A DNA stretch of 64,000 bases from Propionibacteriales bacterium (GCA_026392465.1 JAPLCA010000030.1:388820-452819), one strand, 5' to 3'. Counted from the stretch's first letter, positions 55,611 to 63,748 are shown. Notes: generated from the sequence alone by a model not told the origin. Program-made: numbers and translations.

Positions 55611-56046
55611 GCGCGACGACGGCACTCCCGACGACGACGGCGAGGCACGGCGCGGCAGCGACCGCGACGCCTTCGACGCGATCGTCGAGCGTCTCGACCT
55701 CGACCTGCCCTTCCCTCTCGGGGTGGAGCGGCCGGTCGAGCCGGAGCCCGACCCCGAGCCGGTCGAGCTCGACGACCTGCCCGACCCCGTCGACGAGCAG
55801 TTCTACCGGAACGTGCGGCCGGGGCCCGCGCGTCCGCTGCACCGCGGGCGTGCCGCCGCATGGGCGGGCCTGGCGGGCTCGCCGCTGCTGCTCGTGCTCG
55901 CGACGGTTGGCGGCAGCTGGTTGTCGCGCCCGGTGCTGCTGGGCGCGGCGCTCACCTTCGTCGCTTCGGCGATCTACCTGATCGCGCAGCTGCCCGAACA
56001 CGGACCCGGGCAGCAGGATTGGCCGGACGACGGCGCCGCGCTGTGA
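55603..56046 (+). CDS. Hypothetical membrane protein with acidic N-terminus
   Basis: 147 aa from GTG 55603, whose codons overlap the esterase stop by 8 bp. Long acidic, Pro-rich N-terminal half (EPEPDPEPVELDDLPDPVDEQ), then two membrane helices (about residues 84-103 and 106-127) and a polar tail. No family recognised. Its last 95 bp overlap the 3' end of the convergent ROK kinase gene, so at least one of these termini is unusually extended. Confidence 0.75.
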   Translation: MAERDDGTPDDDGEARRGSDRDAFDAIVERLDLDLPFPLGVERPVEPEPDPEPVELDDLPDPVDEQFYRNVRPGPARPLHRGRAAAWAGLAGSPLLLVLATVGGSWLSRPVLLGAALTFVASAIYLIAQLPEHGPGQQDWPDDGAAL

Positions 56047-56986
56047 GGCGGGCCATGTCGGCCGCACCGATGAGCCCCGCCTCAGGTCCGAGGTGGGCGC
56101 GGACGATCCGCGCCTCCGAGCGGTAGCCGCGGCCCGTCAGGGTCCGCGAGTACGCCTCGCGCGCCGGGCCGAGGAGCATCTCGCCCGCGTCGCTCACGCC
56201 GCCACCGACCACGAAGAGGCCGGGGTCGAGCGCGGCGGCGAGGTTCGCCATGCCGACGCCGAGCCAGTCGCCGACCTCGGCGATCCAGGCGACCGCCTCC
56301 TCGTCGCCGGACTCCGCCAGGGGCGTGACGTGGGCGCCCTCGACCCGCTCCGGGCCGCCGGCCGCCTCGGCCAGCCGCCGGCCGATCGGCGTGCCCTCCG
56401 CCACGGCGGCGGTGGCGCGTCGACCGAGCACGCGACCGCTCGCGTACTGCTCCCAGCAGCCGAGGTTGCCGCACTCGCAGGCGTTGCCACCCGGGACGAC
56501 CTGCATGTGCCCGAACTCCCCGGCGATCCCGAAGTGTCCGCGGTAGGGCAGGCCGTCGATGACGAGCGCCCCGCCGATGCCGGTGCCGAGCGTGATGAGG
56601 ACCAGGTCGGGCTCGTTCTGGGCCGCCCCGAAGCGCCACTCCGCCCAGCCGCTCGTGTTGGCGTCGTTGTCGACCATCACGGGCAGCATCGTGCGACGTG
56701 CGACCCGGTCACGCAGCGGCTCGTGCCGCCAGGCGAGGTGGGGCGCGAAGAGCACGGTCGACTGCGACGCGTCGACGAAGCCGGCAGCGCCGATGCCGAC
56801 GGCCTTGACCGGCAGCTCGGCACGGAACTCGGACGTGATCTCGACGATCGCGTCGAGCACCGCCTCGGGCTCCGTCGTCGGGGTCTCGCGCCGGGTGCGG
56901 GCGATGACCCGGCCGTCCTCGTCGACCACGCCGGCCGCGATCTTGGTGCCGCCGATGTCGATGCCGACGGCCAGCCTGTCCGCCAC
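55952..56986 (-). CDS. ROK-family glucokinase, copy 1
   Basis: 344 aa from GTG 56986 with GGAGA 6 bp upstream. Sugar kinase: phosphate loop DIGGTKIAAG, catalytic VDNDANTSGWAE, TLGTGIGGALV, the ROK EFGH zinc ligand and the zinc motif CECGNLGCWEQYASG. The glucokinase group (GlkA-like) is the best guess; polyphosphate use cannot be judged. The last ~25 residues are a basic Arg-rich tail that overlaps the opposite gene. It starts just after the stop of copy 2. Confidence 0.92.
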   Translation of the reverse strand: MADRLAVGIDIGGTKIAAGVVDEDGRVIARTRRETPTTEPEAVLDAIVEITSEFRAELPVKAVGIGAAGFVDASQSTVLFAPHLAWRHEPLRDRVARRTMLPVMVDNDANTSGWAEWRFGAAQNEPDLVLITLGTGIGGALVIDGLPYRGHFGIAGEFGHMQVVPGGNACECGNLGCWEQYASGRVLGRRATAAVAEGTPIGRRLAEAAGGPERVEGAHVTPLAESGDEEAVAWIAEVGDWLGVGMANLAAALDPGLFVVGGGVSDAGEMLLGPAREAYSRTLTGRGYRSEARIVRAHLGPEAGLIGAADMARLTARRRRPANPAARVRVRAAARSGRSPKRRR

Positions 56987-56987
56987 G

Positions 56988-58007
56988 TCAGTCTCCTGTC
57001 CGGTCGGCCGAGGCCGACGTCCTGGTGGTGCGGTCGGACGCGGCGCGACCGAGGTCGGCCGCGCCCACGATGCCGGCCTCGTTGCCGAGGGTCGCGAGCC
57101 GGACCTGCGCCACACGTCGGTGGAACCGCGCGGGCAGGTGCTCCTCGAAGGCCGCCTTCACCGGACCCAGCACCAGGTCGCCGGCCGCGCCCACGCCCCC
57201 GCCGATCACGATGACGGTCGGGTCGAGGACCGCCGCGAGCGAGGCGCACCCCTCGCCGATCCAGGTGCCGAGGTCGTGCAGCAGGTCCACGCACAGGGCG
57301 TCGCCCTGCTGGGCGAGGTCGGTGACCATCGGACCGGTGATCGCCTCGACGCCGCCCGCCCGCGACACCAGGGCCGCCGCCGCGGGGTCGTCGGACGCCG
57401 CGCGCTCCCGCGCGTCGTGCACGAGGGCGCTGCCGCTCGCGTACTGCTCGAAGCAGCCGTGCTGGCCGCAGCCGCACAGCCGGCCGTCGCGTACGAGCCG
57501 CAGGTGGCCCACCTCGGCGGCGGCACCGAAGCCGCCGCGCACGAGGTCACCGTCCTGGATCACGCCGCCCCCGACGCCGGTGCCGATGGTCACGAGCAGC
57601 AGGTCGTCGGAGTCCGCGCCTGCGCCGAACCGGTACTCGCCCCACGCGGCGGAGTTGGCGTCGTTCTCGACGACCACCGGCAGGTCGAGCAGCCGCGCGA
57701 TGTCGGCGCCGAGCGGCTCGTCGCGCCAGTCGATGTTCGGCGCGAACGTCACCGTCGAGCGGTCGGCGGAGACGAAGCCCGCCGCACCCACGCCGATGCC
57801 GGCCACCGGCGCGACGGCGCGGTCGCGCAGCCGGTCGACGAGGTCGGCCACGAGGGCCGCGATCTTGCCGCCGGCCGGGGTGGGCTCGGAGACGCTCTCG
57901 AGGATCGTGCCGTCCGCGTCGACGAGGCCGGCGGCGACCTTCGTGCCGCCGATGTCGACGCCCACGCCGAGGGTCGGCGGGCGGTCCGTGCTGCGCTGAC
58001 CCGTCAT
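56988..58007 (-). CDS. ROK-family glucokinase, copy 2
   Basis: 339 aa from ATG 58007 (ATGA overlap with the CPxC gene). Same architecture as its neighbour: DIGGTKVAAG, VENDANSAAWGE, TIGTGVGGGV, AEVGH and CGCGQHGCFEQYASG. Core residues are intact, so both copies should be active. The two are clearly diverged tandem paralogues. Downstream start of copy 1 lies immediately after its stop. Confidence 0.92.
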   Translation of the reverse strand: MTGQRSTDRPPTLGVGVDIGGTKVAAGLVDADGTILESVSEPTPAGGKIAALVADLVDRLRDRAVAPVAGIGVGAAGFVSADRSTVTFAPNIDWRDEPLGADIARLLDLPVVVENDANSAAWGEYRFGAGADSDDLLLVTIGTGVGGGVIQDGDLVRGGFGAAAEVGHLRLVRDGRLCGCGQHGCFEQYASGSALVHDARERAASDDPAAAALVSRAGGVEAITGPMVTDLAQQGDALCVDLLHDLGTWIGEGCASLAAVLDPTVIVIGGGVGAAGDLVLGPVKAAFEEHLPARFHRRVAQVRLATLGNEAGIVGAADLGRAASDRTTRTSASADRTGD

Positions 58008-58363
58008 GGGCGCGTCTCCTCCTCGTCGTCGGCCGGTGCGGCCGTGCGGGTGGCGGCCTCGAAGGCGTCGCGCACCGTCCGGGCGAGGTGGAGGGCCGCC
58101 AGCGCGACCTCCTCCACCACCTCGGGGTTGTCCTTCACGAACCCGACCACCTGGCACACCGGGCACCAGCTCGTCGTGCAGACGTGCTGCGACCCGCGCC
58201 CGGCATCGGTGTGCGGGCTGTCGGTGTCGGGGGCGTCGGCGTCGGGGGCGTCGGTGTCGGGGACGTCGCGCGCGGCGCCGGCGACCGCCTCGGTGTCGAC
58301 CGCGAGCGCGCGCAGCAGCTTCAGGGTCTCCTGCCCGAGGGATCCGACCTCGTCCTCAGGCAA
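58004..58363 (-). CDS. Small acidic CPxC protein (DUF5304-like)
   Basis: 119 aa. N-terminal helix, a low-complexity Asp/Pro/Thr segment (residues ~34-55), then CTTSWCPVCQVVGFVKDNPEVVEEV and a C-terminal helix. The CxxxxCPxC cluster could bind metal. The acidic segment is encoded by a tandem repeat at 58220-58266. Family resembles the Streptomyces protein encoded next to glkA; function unknown. It overlaps the genes on both sides, so the SRPBCC-CPxC-ROK-ROK block is one operon. Confidence 0.8.
   Translation of the reverse strand: MPEDEVGSLGQETLKLLRALAVDTEAVAGAARDVPDTDAPDADAPDTDSPHTDAGRGSQHVCTTSWCPVCQVVGFVKDNPEVVEEVALAALHLARTVRDAFEAATRTAAPADDEEETRP
58220..58266. repeat. 15-bp tandem repeat inside the CPxC gene
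   Basis: About three copies of GTCGGTGTCGGGGGC with single-base changes, in frame, encoding the DTDAPDADAP run. A likely site of length variation between strains. Confidence 0.8.
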
Positions 58364-58793
58364 GGCTCTCGACCCGCTGCTTCAACCCGCTCAGCGCCGC
58401 GTCGATGATGACCTTCTCCGCCTTGCGCTTGAGCGTGCCGAGCAGGGGCACGGCCACGTCGACGGCGAGCTGGTAGGTGACCCGCGTCCCGCCGTCGACC
58501 ACGGCGAGCGCGTAGGTGCCGTCCAACGCGGTGAGGACCGTGGCCTTCTCGGCGAGACGCCACGACACGGACCGGTCGCCGTCCCAGCTGTAGAGCAGCT
58601 CGTAGGTGTCGCGGATCGGGGCCGCGTCGAGCGTGAAGCGCACGTGGTCGGCGCGCCCGTCGGCCCCCGTGGCCAGCACGTCGGCCCGGCGCACGCCCGT
58701 GGCCCACACGGGATAGGCGTCGAAGTCCGCGATGACCGCCATGACGGCGGAGGGCGCGGCATCGATGACGATGTCGCTGGTCGTGCGCGCCAT
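58356..58793 (-). CDS. SRPBCC (START/polyketide cyclase-like) protein
   Basis: 145 aa from ATG 58793 with GAGGAGG upstream. One SRPBCC domain: ARTTSDIVIDAAPSAVMAVIADFDAYPVWA, then TYELLYSW and a C-terminal helix (LKRKAEKVIIDAALSGLKQRVESLA). Binds a hydrophobic ligand; same position as Rv2185c (TB16.3). A TACGAT box at 58827-58822 is a candidate promoter. First gene of the four-gene ROK operon. Confidence 0.9.
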   Translation of the reverse strand: MARTTSDIVIDAAPSAVMAVIADFDAYPVWATGVRRADVLATGADGRADHVRFTLDAAPIRDTYELLYSWDGDRSVSWRLAEKATVLTALDGTYALAVVDGGTRVTYQLAVDVAVPLLGTLKRKAEKVIIDAALSGLKQRVESLA

Positions 58794-58881
58794 GCAGCCC
58801 TCCTCGGTCGGTCGGATCCTCATCGTAGTGGGACGGTGCGTCGCCGCCGCCCCACGCCTCCGGTGCGGCGCCGACCGCGAG

Positions 58882-58894
58882 TAGCCTGCACTAC
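58882..58894 (+). promoter_or_regulatory. Candidate -10 box of the acyl-CoA ligase gene (leaderless)
   Basis: TAGCCT at 58882-58887, 7 bp before GTG 58895, with no ribosome site. Confidence 0.5.
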
Positions 58895-60682
58895 GTGACT
58901 GCTGCGGACGATGCCACCCGAGTCCCCGCCGCCTCGCCGGCGTCGACCGACCAGGGCAACCTGACCGACGACGTCCTCGACCGGCTCGCCCGCGACCCCG
59001 ACGCGGTCGCCCTCGCACGGCGCGGACCCGGCGGGTGGTCCGACGTGAGCATCGGCGCGTTCCACGCCGACGTCGTCGAGGTCGCCAAGGGCCTGCTCGC
59101 GTCCGGTGTGCGGCCCGGGGACCGTGTGGCGCTGCTGTCGCGCACCCGGTACGAGTGGACCCTCGTCGACTACGCGATCTGGTGGGCCGGTGCCGTCACG
59201 GTGCCGATCTACGAGACGTCCTCGGCCGAGCAGATCTCCTGGATCCTGTCCGACTCCGGCGCCGTCGCCGCCGTCGTCGAGAGCCCGCGCCACCGCGAGC
59301 GCGTCGACTCCGTGCGTGACGCGGCGGCGGCCCTGCAGCACGTCTGGTGCCTGGACGACGGCGGCCTCGAGGCCGTGCGCGCGCAGGCGTCGCAGGTCGA
59401 CGACGCACGGCTCGAGGAGGCGCGCGCGACGCTGACGTCCGACTCGCTCGCCACCCTCATCTACACGTCGGGCACCACCGGACGACCCAAGGGCTGCCGT
59501 CTCACCCACGGCAACTTCCGCGCCGAGCTGGGCGGCGCCCTCGAGCGGTTGCCGGAGCTCTTCGGCCGCGAGGGGGCCTCGACCCTGCTGTTCCTCCCGC
59601 TCGCCCACGTCTTCGCCCGCATCATCCAGGTCGGCGCCATCCGGTCCGGCGCACGCCTCGGGCACACCGCCGACGTCAAGGACCTCGTGGCCGACCTCGG
59701 GGAGTACCAGCCCACGTTCGTGCTCGCCGTGCCGCGCGTCTTCGAGAAGGTCTTCAACTCCGCCAGCACCAAGGCGTACGCGGACGGCAAGGGGCGCATC
59801 TTCGACCGTGCGGTGGCGACCGCCATCGCGTACAGCAAGGCGCAGGACGCGACCACGCGTCGCGGTGCACCGAAGCGCGTCGGGCCGGTCCTCGCGGCGC
59901 GGCACGCGCTCTTCGACCGCCTCGTCTACGGCAAGCTGCGGGCCGCGCTCGGCGGCCACGCCGAGTGGGCCATTTCCGGCGGCGCACCCCTCGGCGACCG
60001 GCTCGCACACTTCTACCGCGGCATCGGGGTGACCGTCCTGGAGGGCTACGGCCTGACCGAGACCACCGCCGCCCTGTGCGTCAACACCCCGACCGCGCAG
60101 CGCGTCGGGACCGTCGGCCGGCCGTTCCCGGACACCGAGGTGCGGGTCGCCGACGACGGCGAGCTGCTGTTCCGTGGCCCGCAGGTCTTCCGCGGGTACT
60201 GGGAGAACGACGAGGCCACGGCCGCCGCCCTCGACGCCGACGGCTGGTTCGCCACCGGCGACCTCGGTGACGTCGACGACGACGGGTACGTGCGCGTCAC
60301 CGGCCGCAAGAAGGAGATCATCGTGACCGCGGGCGGCAAGAACGTCGCCCCGGCCGTGCTCGAGGACCGGGTCCGGGCGCACCCCGTCGTCAGCCAGTGC
60401 CTCGTCGTCGGCGACGGCAAGCCGTTCATCGCCGCGCTCGTCACCATCGACCGCGAGGCGTGGGACGGCCCGCTGGACTCCCCCGAGCTGGAGGCCGCCG
60501 TGCAGTCAGCGGTCGACGACGCGAACTCGCTGGTCTCCCAGGCCGAGTCGATCCGCAAGTTCGTGGTCCTCGACGAGGACTGGACCGAGGAGAACGGATA
60601 CCTCACGCCGTCGTTCAAGGTGAAGCGCACCGCCGTGCTGCGCGACCTTCACGACACCGTCGAGGCGCTCTTCTCCAGGTAG
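58895..60682 (+). CDS. Long-chain fatty acid-CoA ligase (FadD15-like)
   Basis: 595 aa. ANL adenylating enzyme that activates fatty acids with ATP then CoA. P-loop YTSGTTGRPKG (near residue 190), LPLAHVFARI, the fatty-acyl gate region VPRVFEKVFN, EGYGLTETTA, GDLGDVDDDGYV and the C-terminal lysine-bearing GRKKEIIVTAGGKN. Position matches Rv2187. The 3' end overlaps the convergent gluzincin gene by 34 bp. Confidence 0.95.
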   Translation: MTAADDATRVPAASPASTDQGNLTDDVLDRLARDPDAVALARRGPGGWSDVSIGAFHADVVEVAKGLLASGVRPGDRVALLSRTRYEWTLVDYAIWWAGAVTVPIYETSSAEQISWILSDSGAVAAVVESPRHRERVDSVRDAAAALQHVWCLDDGGLEAVRAQASQVDDARLEEARATLTSDSLATLIYTSGTTGRPKGCRLTHGNFRAELGGALERLPELFGREGASTLLFLPLAHVFARIIQVGAIRSGARLGHTADVKDLVADLGEYQPTFVLAVPRVFEKVFNSASTKAYADGKGRIFDRAVATAIAYSKAQDATTRRGAPKRVGPVLAARHALFDRLVYGKLRAALGGHAEWAISGGAPLGDRLAHFYRGIGVTVLEGYGLTETTAALCVNTPTAQRVGTVGRPFPDTEVRVADDGELLFRGPQVFRGYWENDEATAAALDADGWFATGDLGDVDDDGYVRVTGRKKEIIVTAGGKNVAPAVLEDRVRAHPVVSQCLVVGDGKPFIAALVTIDREAWDGPLDSPELEAAVQSAVDDANSLVSQAESIRKFVVLDEDWTEENGYLTPSFKVKRTAVLRDLHDTVEALFSR

Positions 60683-61896
60683 TCCCGCCACTGCTCGGTG
60701 ATCTGCGCGACGCTGAGCCCCAGGTGACGCCGGGCGGCGGCGTCGACGTCGGCGCCGTCGCGCACGGACTCGTAGAACGCCACGATGCGCGCGTTCGAGC
60801 GCTCCTGCGCGAGCATGCGGAACACGAGCCACGCCGACTCGTACACGGCGCCCAGTCCGTGCCCACCCGCGGCGGCGAACGTGTCGGCGTCGGGCAGGGC
60901 GCGCGGTGGACCGTCGGCGCGCACCTGGGCGAGCGCCTGCCCCGCACTGACGGCGAGCGGGGCGTCGTCGCCACGCAGGGCCACGTAGTCGGCGAAGCCC
61001 TCGGCCACCCAGGTGACCATCGACGTCCCGACCGCCCCGGTGAGCAGGTGGGCCGCCTCGTGGGTGATGACGACCTGCCGGGCACGGGGGTCCATGTCGG
61101 CGAAGAGGTCGGGGTTGAGCACGATGACCCGCGCGGTGCCGGTCGTGCCGTCCACGGTCGTCGTCACGCCGGCGATCGGGGCCACCTGGTCCTGGGTCTC
61201 CCCCACCAGCGCCGCGGTGGTGGCCCGTGAACGGGGCGCGACCACGGTCAGGCGTCCGTCGGCGTCGGCGACGGTCTCGCGCACGGCCCGGTCGGCGCGC
61301 GTGGCGGCGGCGAGGGCGTCGAGGTCCGGCACGCCGCCGTCGACGCTGACGACCCGCACGTCGTCGGGCCCCTCGCTGACCCGCACGTCACCGGCCAGCC
61401 ACAGCGGCAGCCGGTCCTGCCCGACGTTGGTGGCGCTGCGGACCGCGAACGTCCCGTCGCGCTGCGGGTCCAGCCGCAGGCCCACCCGGCTCGACCGCAC
61501 GGCGGTCCCGGCCACGGGCGAGTCGTCTCCCGCGCGCCAGGACACCTCGACGGTGGCCAGCGTCGAGCCGTCGGCACGGTCGGCGACGTCGCCTCCGGAC
61601 AGGTAGCGCAAGGACACCGACTCCACGCCGAGGTCGCGGCGGGCGTCCCACGCCTCCTGCGCGAAGGTGCGCGCCCGTGGGGTGGAACCCGCGGCGTCGG
61701 CGAAGGCCTGCTCGGTGGAGGCGTCGGACAGCGCCTGCAGCTGGTCGGCCAGCACGGCACGCGCGTCGGCGGGCACCGCGGCCGGTCCTGACCCGGCCAC
61801 CGGGTCCCCGGCCCACGGTCGCTGCCACAGCAGGACCACTGCGGCGACGGCCACGAGGACGGCGACGGCCACGACGTTGGCCGACGGCCTCCTCAT
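60649..61896 (-). CDS. Membrane-anchored gluzincin-like peptidase, unknown family
   Basis: 415 aa from ATG 61896. N-terminal membrane anchor or signal (residues ~6-24), a ~230-residue extracytoplasmic region, then a zinc-protease pattern: VITHEAAHLLTG with a downstream glutamate in WVAEGFADYVALRG, 15 residues after the second His. HExxH plus EGFADY resembles the MA-clan collagenase/M1-like families. Substrate unknown. It follows the NlpC/P60 gene by 28 bp on the same strand, so it may also be under the c-di-AMP riboswitch and act in the wall. Confidence 0.82.
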   Translation of the reverse strand: MRRPSANVVAVAVLVAVAAVVLLWQRPWAGDPVAGSGPAAVPADARAVLADQLQALSDASTEQAFADAAGSTPRARTFAQEAWDARRDLGVESVSLRYLSGGDVADRADGSTLATVEVSWRAGDDSPVAGTAVRSSRVGLRLDPQRDGTFAVRSATNVGQDRLPLWLAGDVRVSEGPDDVRVVSVDGGVPDLDALAAATRADRAVRETVADADGRLTVVAPRSRATTAALVGETQDQVAPIAGVTTTVDGTTGTARVIVLNPDLFADMDPRARQVVITHEAAHLLTGAVGTSMVTWVAEGFADYVALRGDDAPLAVSAGQALAQVRADGPPRALPDADTFAAAGGHGLGAVYESAWLVFRMLAQERSNARIVAFYESVRDGADVDAAARRHLGLSVAQITEQWRDYLEKSASTVS

Positions 61897-61924
61897 GGCC
61901 GACGCGGGTGGGTCATCAGAGAGG

Positions 61925-62905
61925 TCAGCCGACGCGGCCGGCCATGGTGAAGCCGATGGACAGCGTCGTGATCTCGACCGTCTTGCCGGGTCGCGGCGCG
62001 TGGATGACCTTGCCGTCGCCCAGGTAGATGCCGTCGTGCGACATGTCGGGGAAGAACACGATGTCGCCAGGCTGGACCTGGTCGATCGGGACGGGCTGCG
62101 ACGCCTGGTACTGCGGGCCGACGACGCGCGGGAGCGACGCACCGGCGGCCTCGAAGGACTTCATGACCAGCCCGGAGCAGTCGTAGCCCTCGGGGCCGAC
62201 GCCACCGTAGATGTACGGCTTGCCGAGCTGCGCCATCGCGAACTGGATGGCGGCGGCCCCGCGTCCGCTGGCCTCGACCTTGAAGTCGACGGTGGTGTCG
62301 CTCTTCGTGAGCGTCTTCTGCTGCGGGGCGGACAGTCGCGACAGGGCCGTCTTGGCCTCCTGGTAGCGGCTCTCGATCTCGTCACGCTTCGCGTCGGCGC
62401 GCTCGCGGTCGCGGTCGAGCTCGGCCTTGCGCTCCTTGAGCAGCGTGCGGCGGTTCTTGAGCTCCTGCGCGGTCGCGGCGAACGCCTCGACCGCATCGGC
62501 GCGGGTGCTGTTGAGGGCCTGGACGGCGCCGAGCCCCTCGAGGAACTGCTGCGGGTCCTTGCTGCCGAAGAGGCTCGCGGTCGGGCCGAGCGGGTTGTCG
62601 AGCTGCTGCTGGACGACGGACGCGCCGAGGGCCTTGCGCTGACGCTCGTACACGGCGAGCTGGTCGGCGATGTCGGCGTCGAGGTCGGCGATCTCGGCGC
62701 GCGCCTCCTTGACGTCCTCCTCGAGCTGGTTCGCCTGCTCGTTCGCGACCTCGGCCTCGTGGAACGCCTTCTCGACGTCGGCGGGCGTGACGCGGTCGGC
62801 CTGCGCGGGGCCGACGACGCCGAGCGTCGCGCCGACCGTCAGGACGGCGACCGCGGCGGCGGTGCGATGGGTGCGGGTCGTCCGGGGCATGCCTCGTCGG
62901 TGCAC
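61925..62905 (-). CDS. Secreted NlpC/P60 peptidoglycan hydrolase (RipA/RipC-like)
   Basis: 326 aa. GTG 62905 has GGAGAG 7 bp upstream; ATG 62890 is the alternative. Signal peptide ends near VVGPAQA-DRV. Long coiled coil (residues ~40-195) precedes the C-terminal NlpC/P60 domain with catalytic Cys in YDCSGLV and His in SHDGIYLGDGKVIHA. Cleaves peptide stems of peptidoglycan, typically D-Glu-DAP bonds. The coiled coil could dock to FtsEX-like partners, not seen here. Controlled by a c-di-AMP riboswitch. Confidence 0.95.
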   Translation of the reverse strand: MHRRGMPRTTRTHRTAAAVAVLTVGATLGVVGPAQADRVTPADVEKAFHEAEVANEQANQLEEDVKEARAEIADLDADIADQLAVYERQRKALGASVVQQQLDNPLGPTASLFGSKDPQQFLEGLGAVQALNSTRADAVEAFAATAQELKNRRTLLKERKAELDRDRERADAKRDEIESRYQEAKTALSRLSAPQQKTLTKSDTTVDFKVEASGRGAAAIQFAMAQLGKPYIYGGVGPEGYDCSGLVMKSFEAAGASLPRVVGPQYQASQPVPIDQVQPGDIVFFPDMSHDGIYLGDGKVIHAPRPGKTVEITTLSIGFTMAGRVG

Positions 62906-62928
62906 GTGTGCTCTCTCCAGTGTCCTCG

Positions 62929-63072
62929 TCGCCTACCGGGTGAGCTGACGGGTTCGGGCCAAGGTCTGCCCTACACGGCACCGTGCGGGACGGCGTCGCG
63001 ATTCACCCCAGGAACATGGTTCCCCGGTCCGGCCTGGACGTCTTCCCCACGTCCGGGCCAGTTCGGCGGTGC
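62929..63072 (-). ncRNA. c-di-AMP riboswitch (ydaO/yuaA type)
   Basis: On the minus strand the leader shows the ydaO consensus blocks in order: CGCCGAAC (63068-63061), GGGGAACC (63025-63018), GGGGTGAATC (63009-63000), then CCGAACCCGTCAGCTCACC and GGTAGGCG ending at 62930. It lies 24 bp upstream of the NlpC/P60 start. This RNA class turns wall-hydrolase genes off when c-di-AMP is high. An imperfect hairpin lies 5' of it (63069-63114), and a TAGACT -10 box is at 63127-63122. Confidence 0.93.
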
Positions 63073-63121
63073 GTCCGATGCCGCTCAGGGTGAGCAGCAT
63101 GCTCCGGACGCACAGTGGCCG

Positions 63122-63127
63122 AGTCTA
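63122..63127 (-). promoter_or_regulatory. Candidate -10 box for the riboswitch / NlpC-P60 transcript
   Basis: TAGACT on the minus strand, placing the start of a ~210-nt leader near 63115. Confidence 0.5.
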
Positions 63128-63173
63128 GCCGACGGGAGGTCGCGTCGAGGAGGGGTTCCCACGGCGAGCCGCG

Positions 63174-63395
63174 TCACCCCGCCTGCACGTCGGGACCCGA
63201 CAGCGGGGTCACCAGCCGCAGCGGCGGCACGAGACCCTCGTCGGCGAGGGCCGTGAGCGCCGCCATCTCCTCCGGCGCCACCTCCACGCCCTGCGGCGGC
63301 CCGCCGAGCAGGACGCTCACCACGCAGTCGCCGCACGCGCTGGCACTGCGCACCAGGCAGCTGTCGCAGTCGATGACGACGGATTCACTGTTCAT
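63174..63395 (-). CDS. 73-aa Cys-rich conserved protein
   Basis: ATG at 63395 chosen because the upstream extension in the ORF track runs into the tandem repeat. Two CxxC motifs close to the N-terminus (IDCDSCLV and ACGDCVVSVLL), then a helical region and RLVTPLSG. The Cys pairs could bind zinc or an iron-sulfur centre. A TAGCGT box 7 bp upstream suggests a leaderless transcript. I recall similar small proteins beside NlpC/P60 genes in actinobacteria but no function. Confidence 0.75.
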   Translation of the reverse strand: MNSESVVIDCDSCLVRSASACGDCVVSVLLGGPPQGVEVAPEEMAALTALADEGLVPPLRLVTPLSGPDVQAG

Positions 63396-63408
63396 GCCGA
63401 CGACGCTA
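63396..63408 (-). promoter_or_regulatory. Candidate -10 box of the 73-aa protein gene (leaderless)
   Basis: TAGCGT at 63408-63403 on the minus strand, 7 bp before the ATG. Confidence 0.45.
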
Positions 63409-63497
63409 GACAGCAGTCCCGACAGAAACCCGCCGTCCCGGAGCTGTCCGCCCGCGCCGGCCCGGTCCGACGCGTCGTCGGCCTGCGGGTGCGGGGG

Positions 63498-63640
63498 GCG
63501 GCTTCTATCTCGGGCGGGGCTGCGTCGGCGCGGCTTCTCGGTCGGGTGGGGCTGCGTCGGTGCGGCTTCTCGGTCGGGTGGGGCTGCGCTGGCGCGGCTC
63601 ACTGCTCGGGTAGGGCTGCGCTGGCGCGGCTTGACTCGTC
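63498..63640. repeat. 32-bp tandem repeat array
   Basis: Four consecutive 32-bp units (63498, 63530, 63562, 63594) with consensus GCGGCTTCTCGGTCGGGTGG followed by GGCTGCG and CGG/TGG variants, plus a broken fifth unit. Units have no spacers, so this is not a CRISPR array. No gene spans it convincingly. Confidence 0.9.
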
Positions 63641-63748
63641 CTGCGCTCCGAAAGGGCCTCGACCGGGCGGCTGGGCGGGAGCCGGCTTCGGGTCTCGGGC
63701 TGTGGCCCGCGTGGGACGCAAGATGCTGCGTTCGTGCGCTGGGACTCG

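Noticed and set aside
63498-63640. Possible CRISPR array
   Set aside because: Units are contiguous without unique spacers, and no cas gene is in the window.
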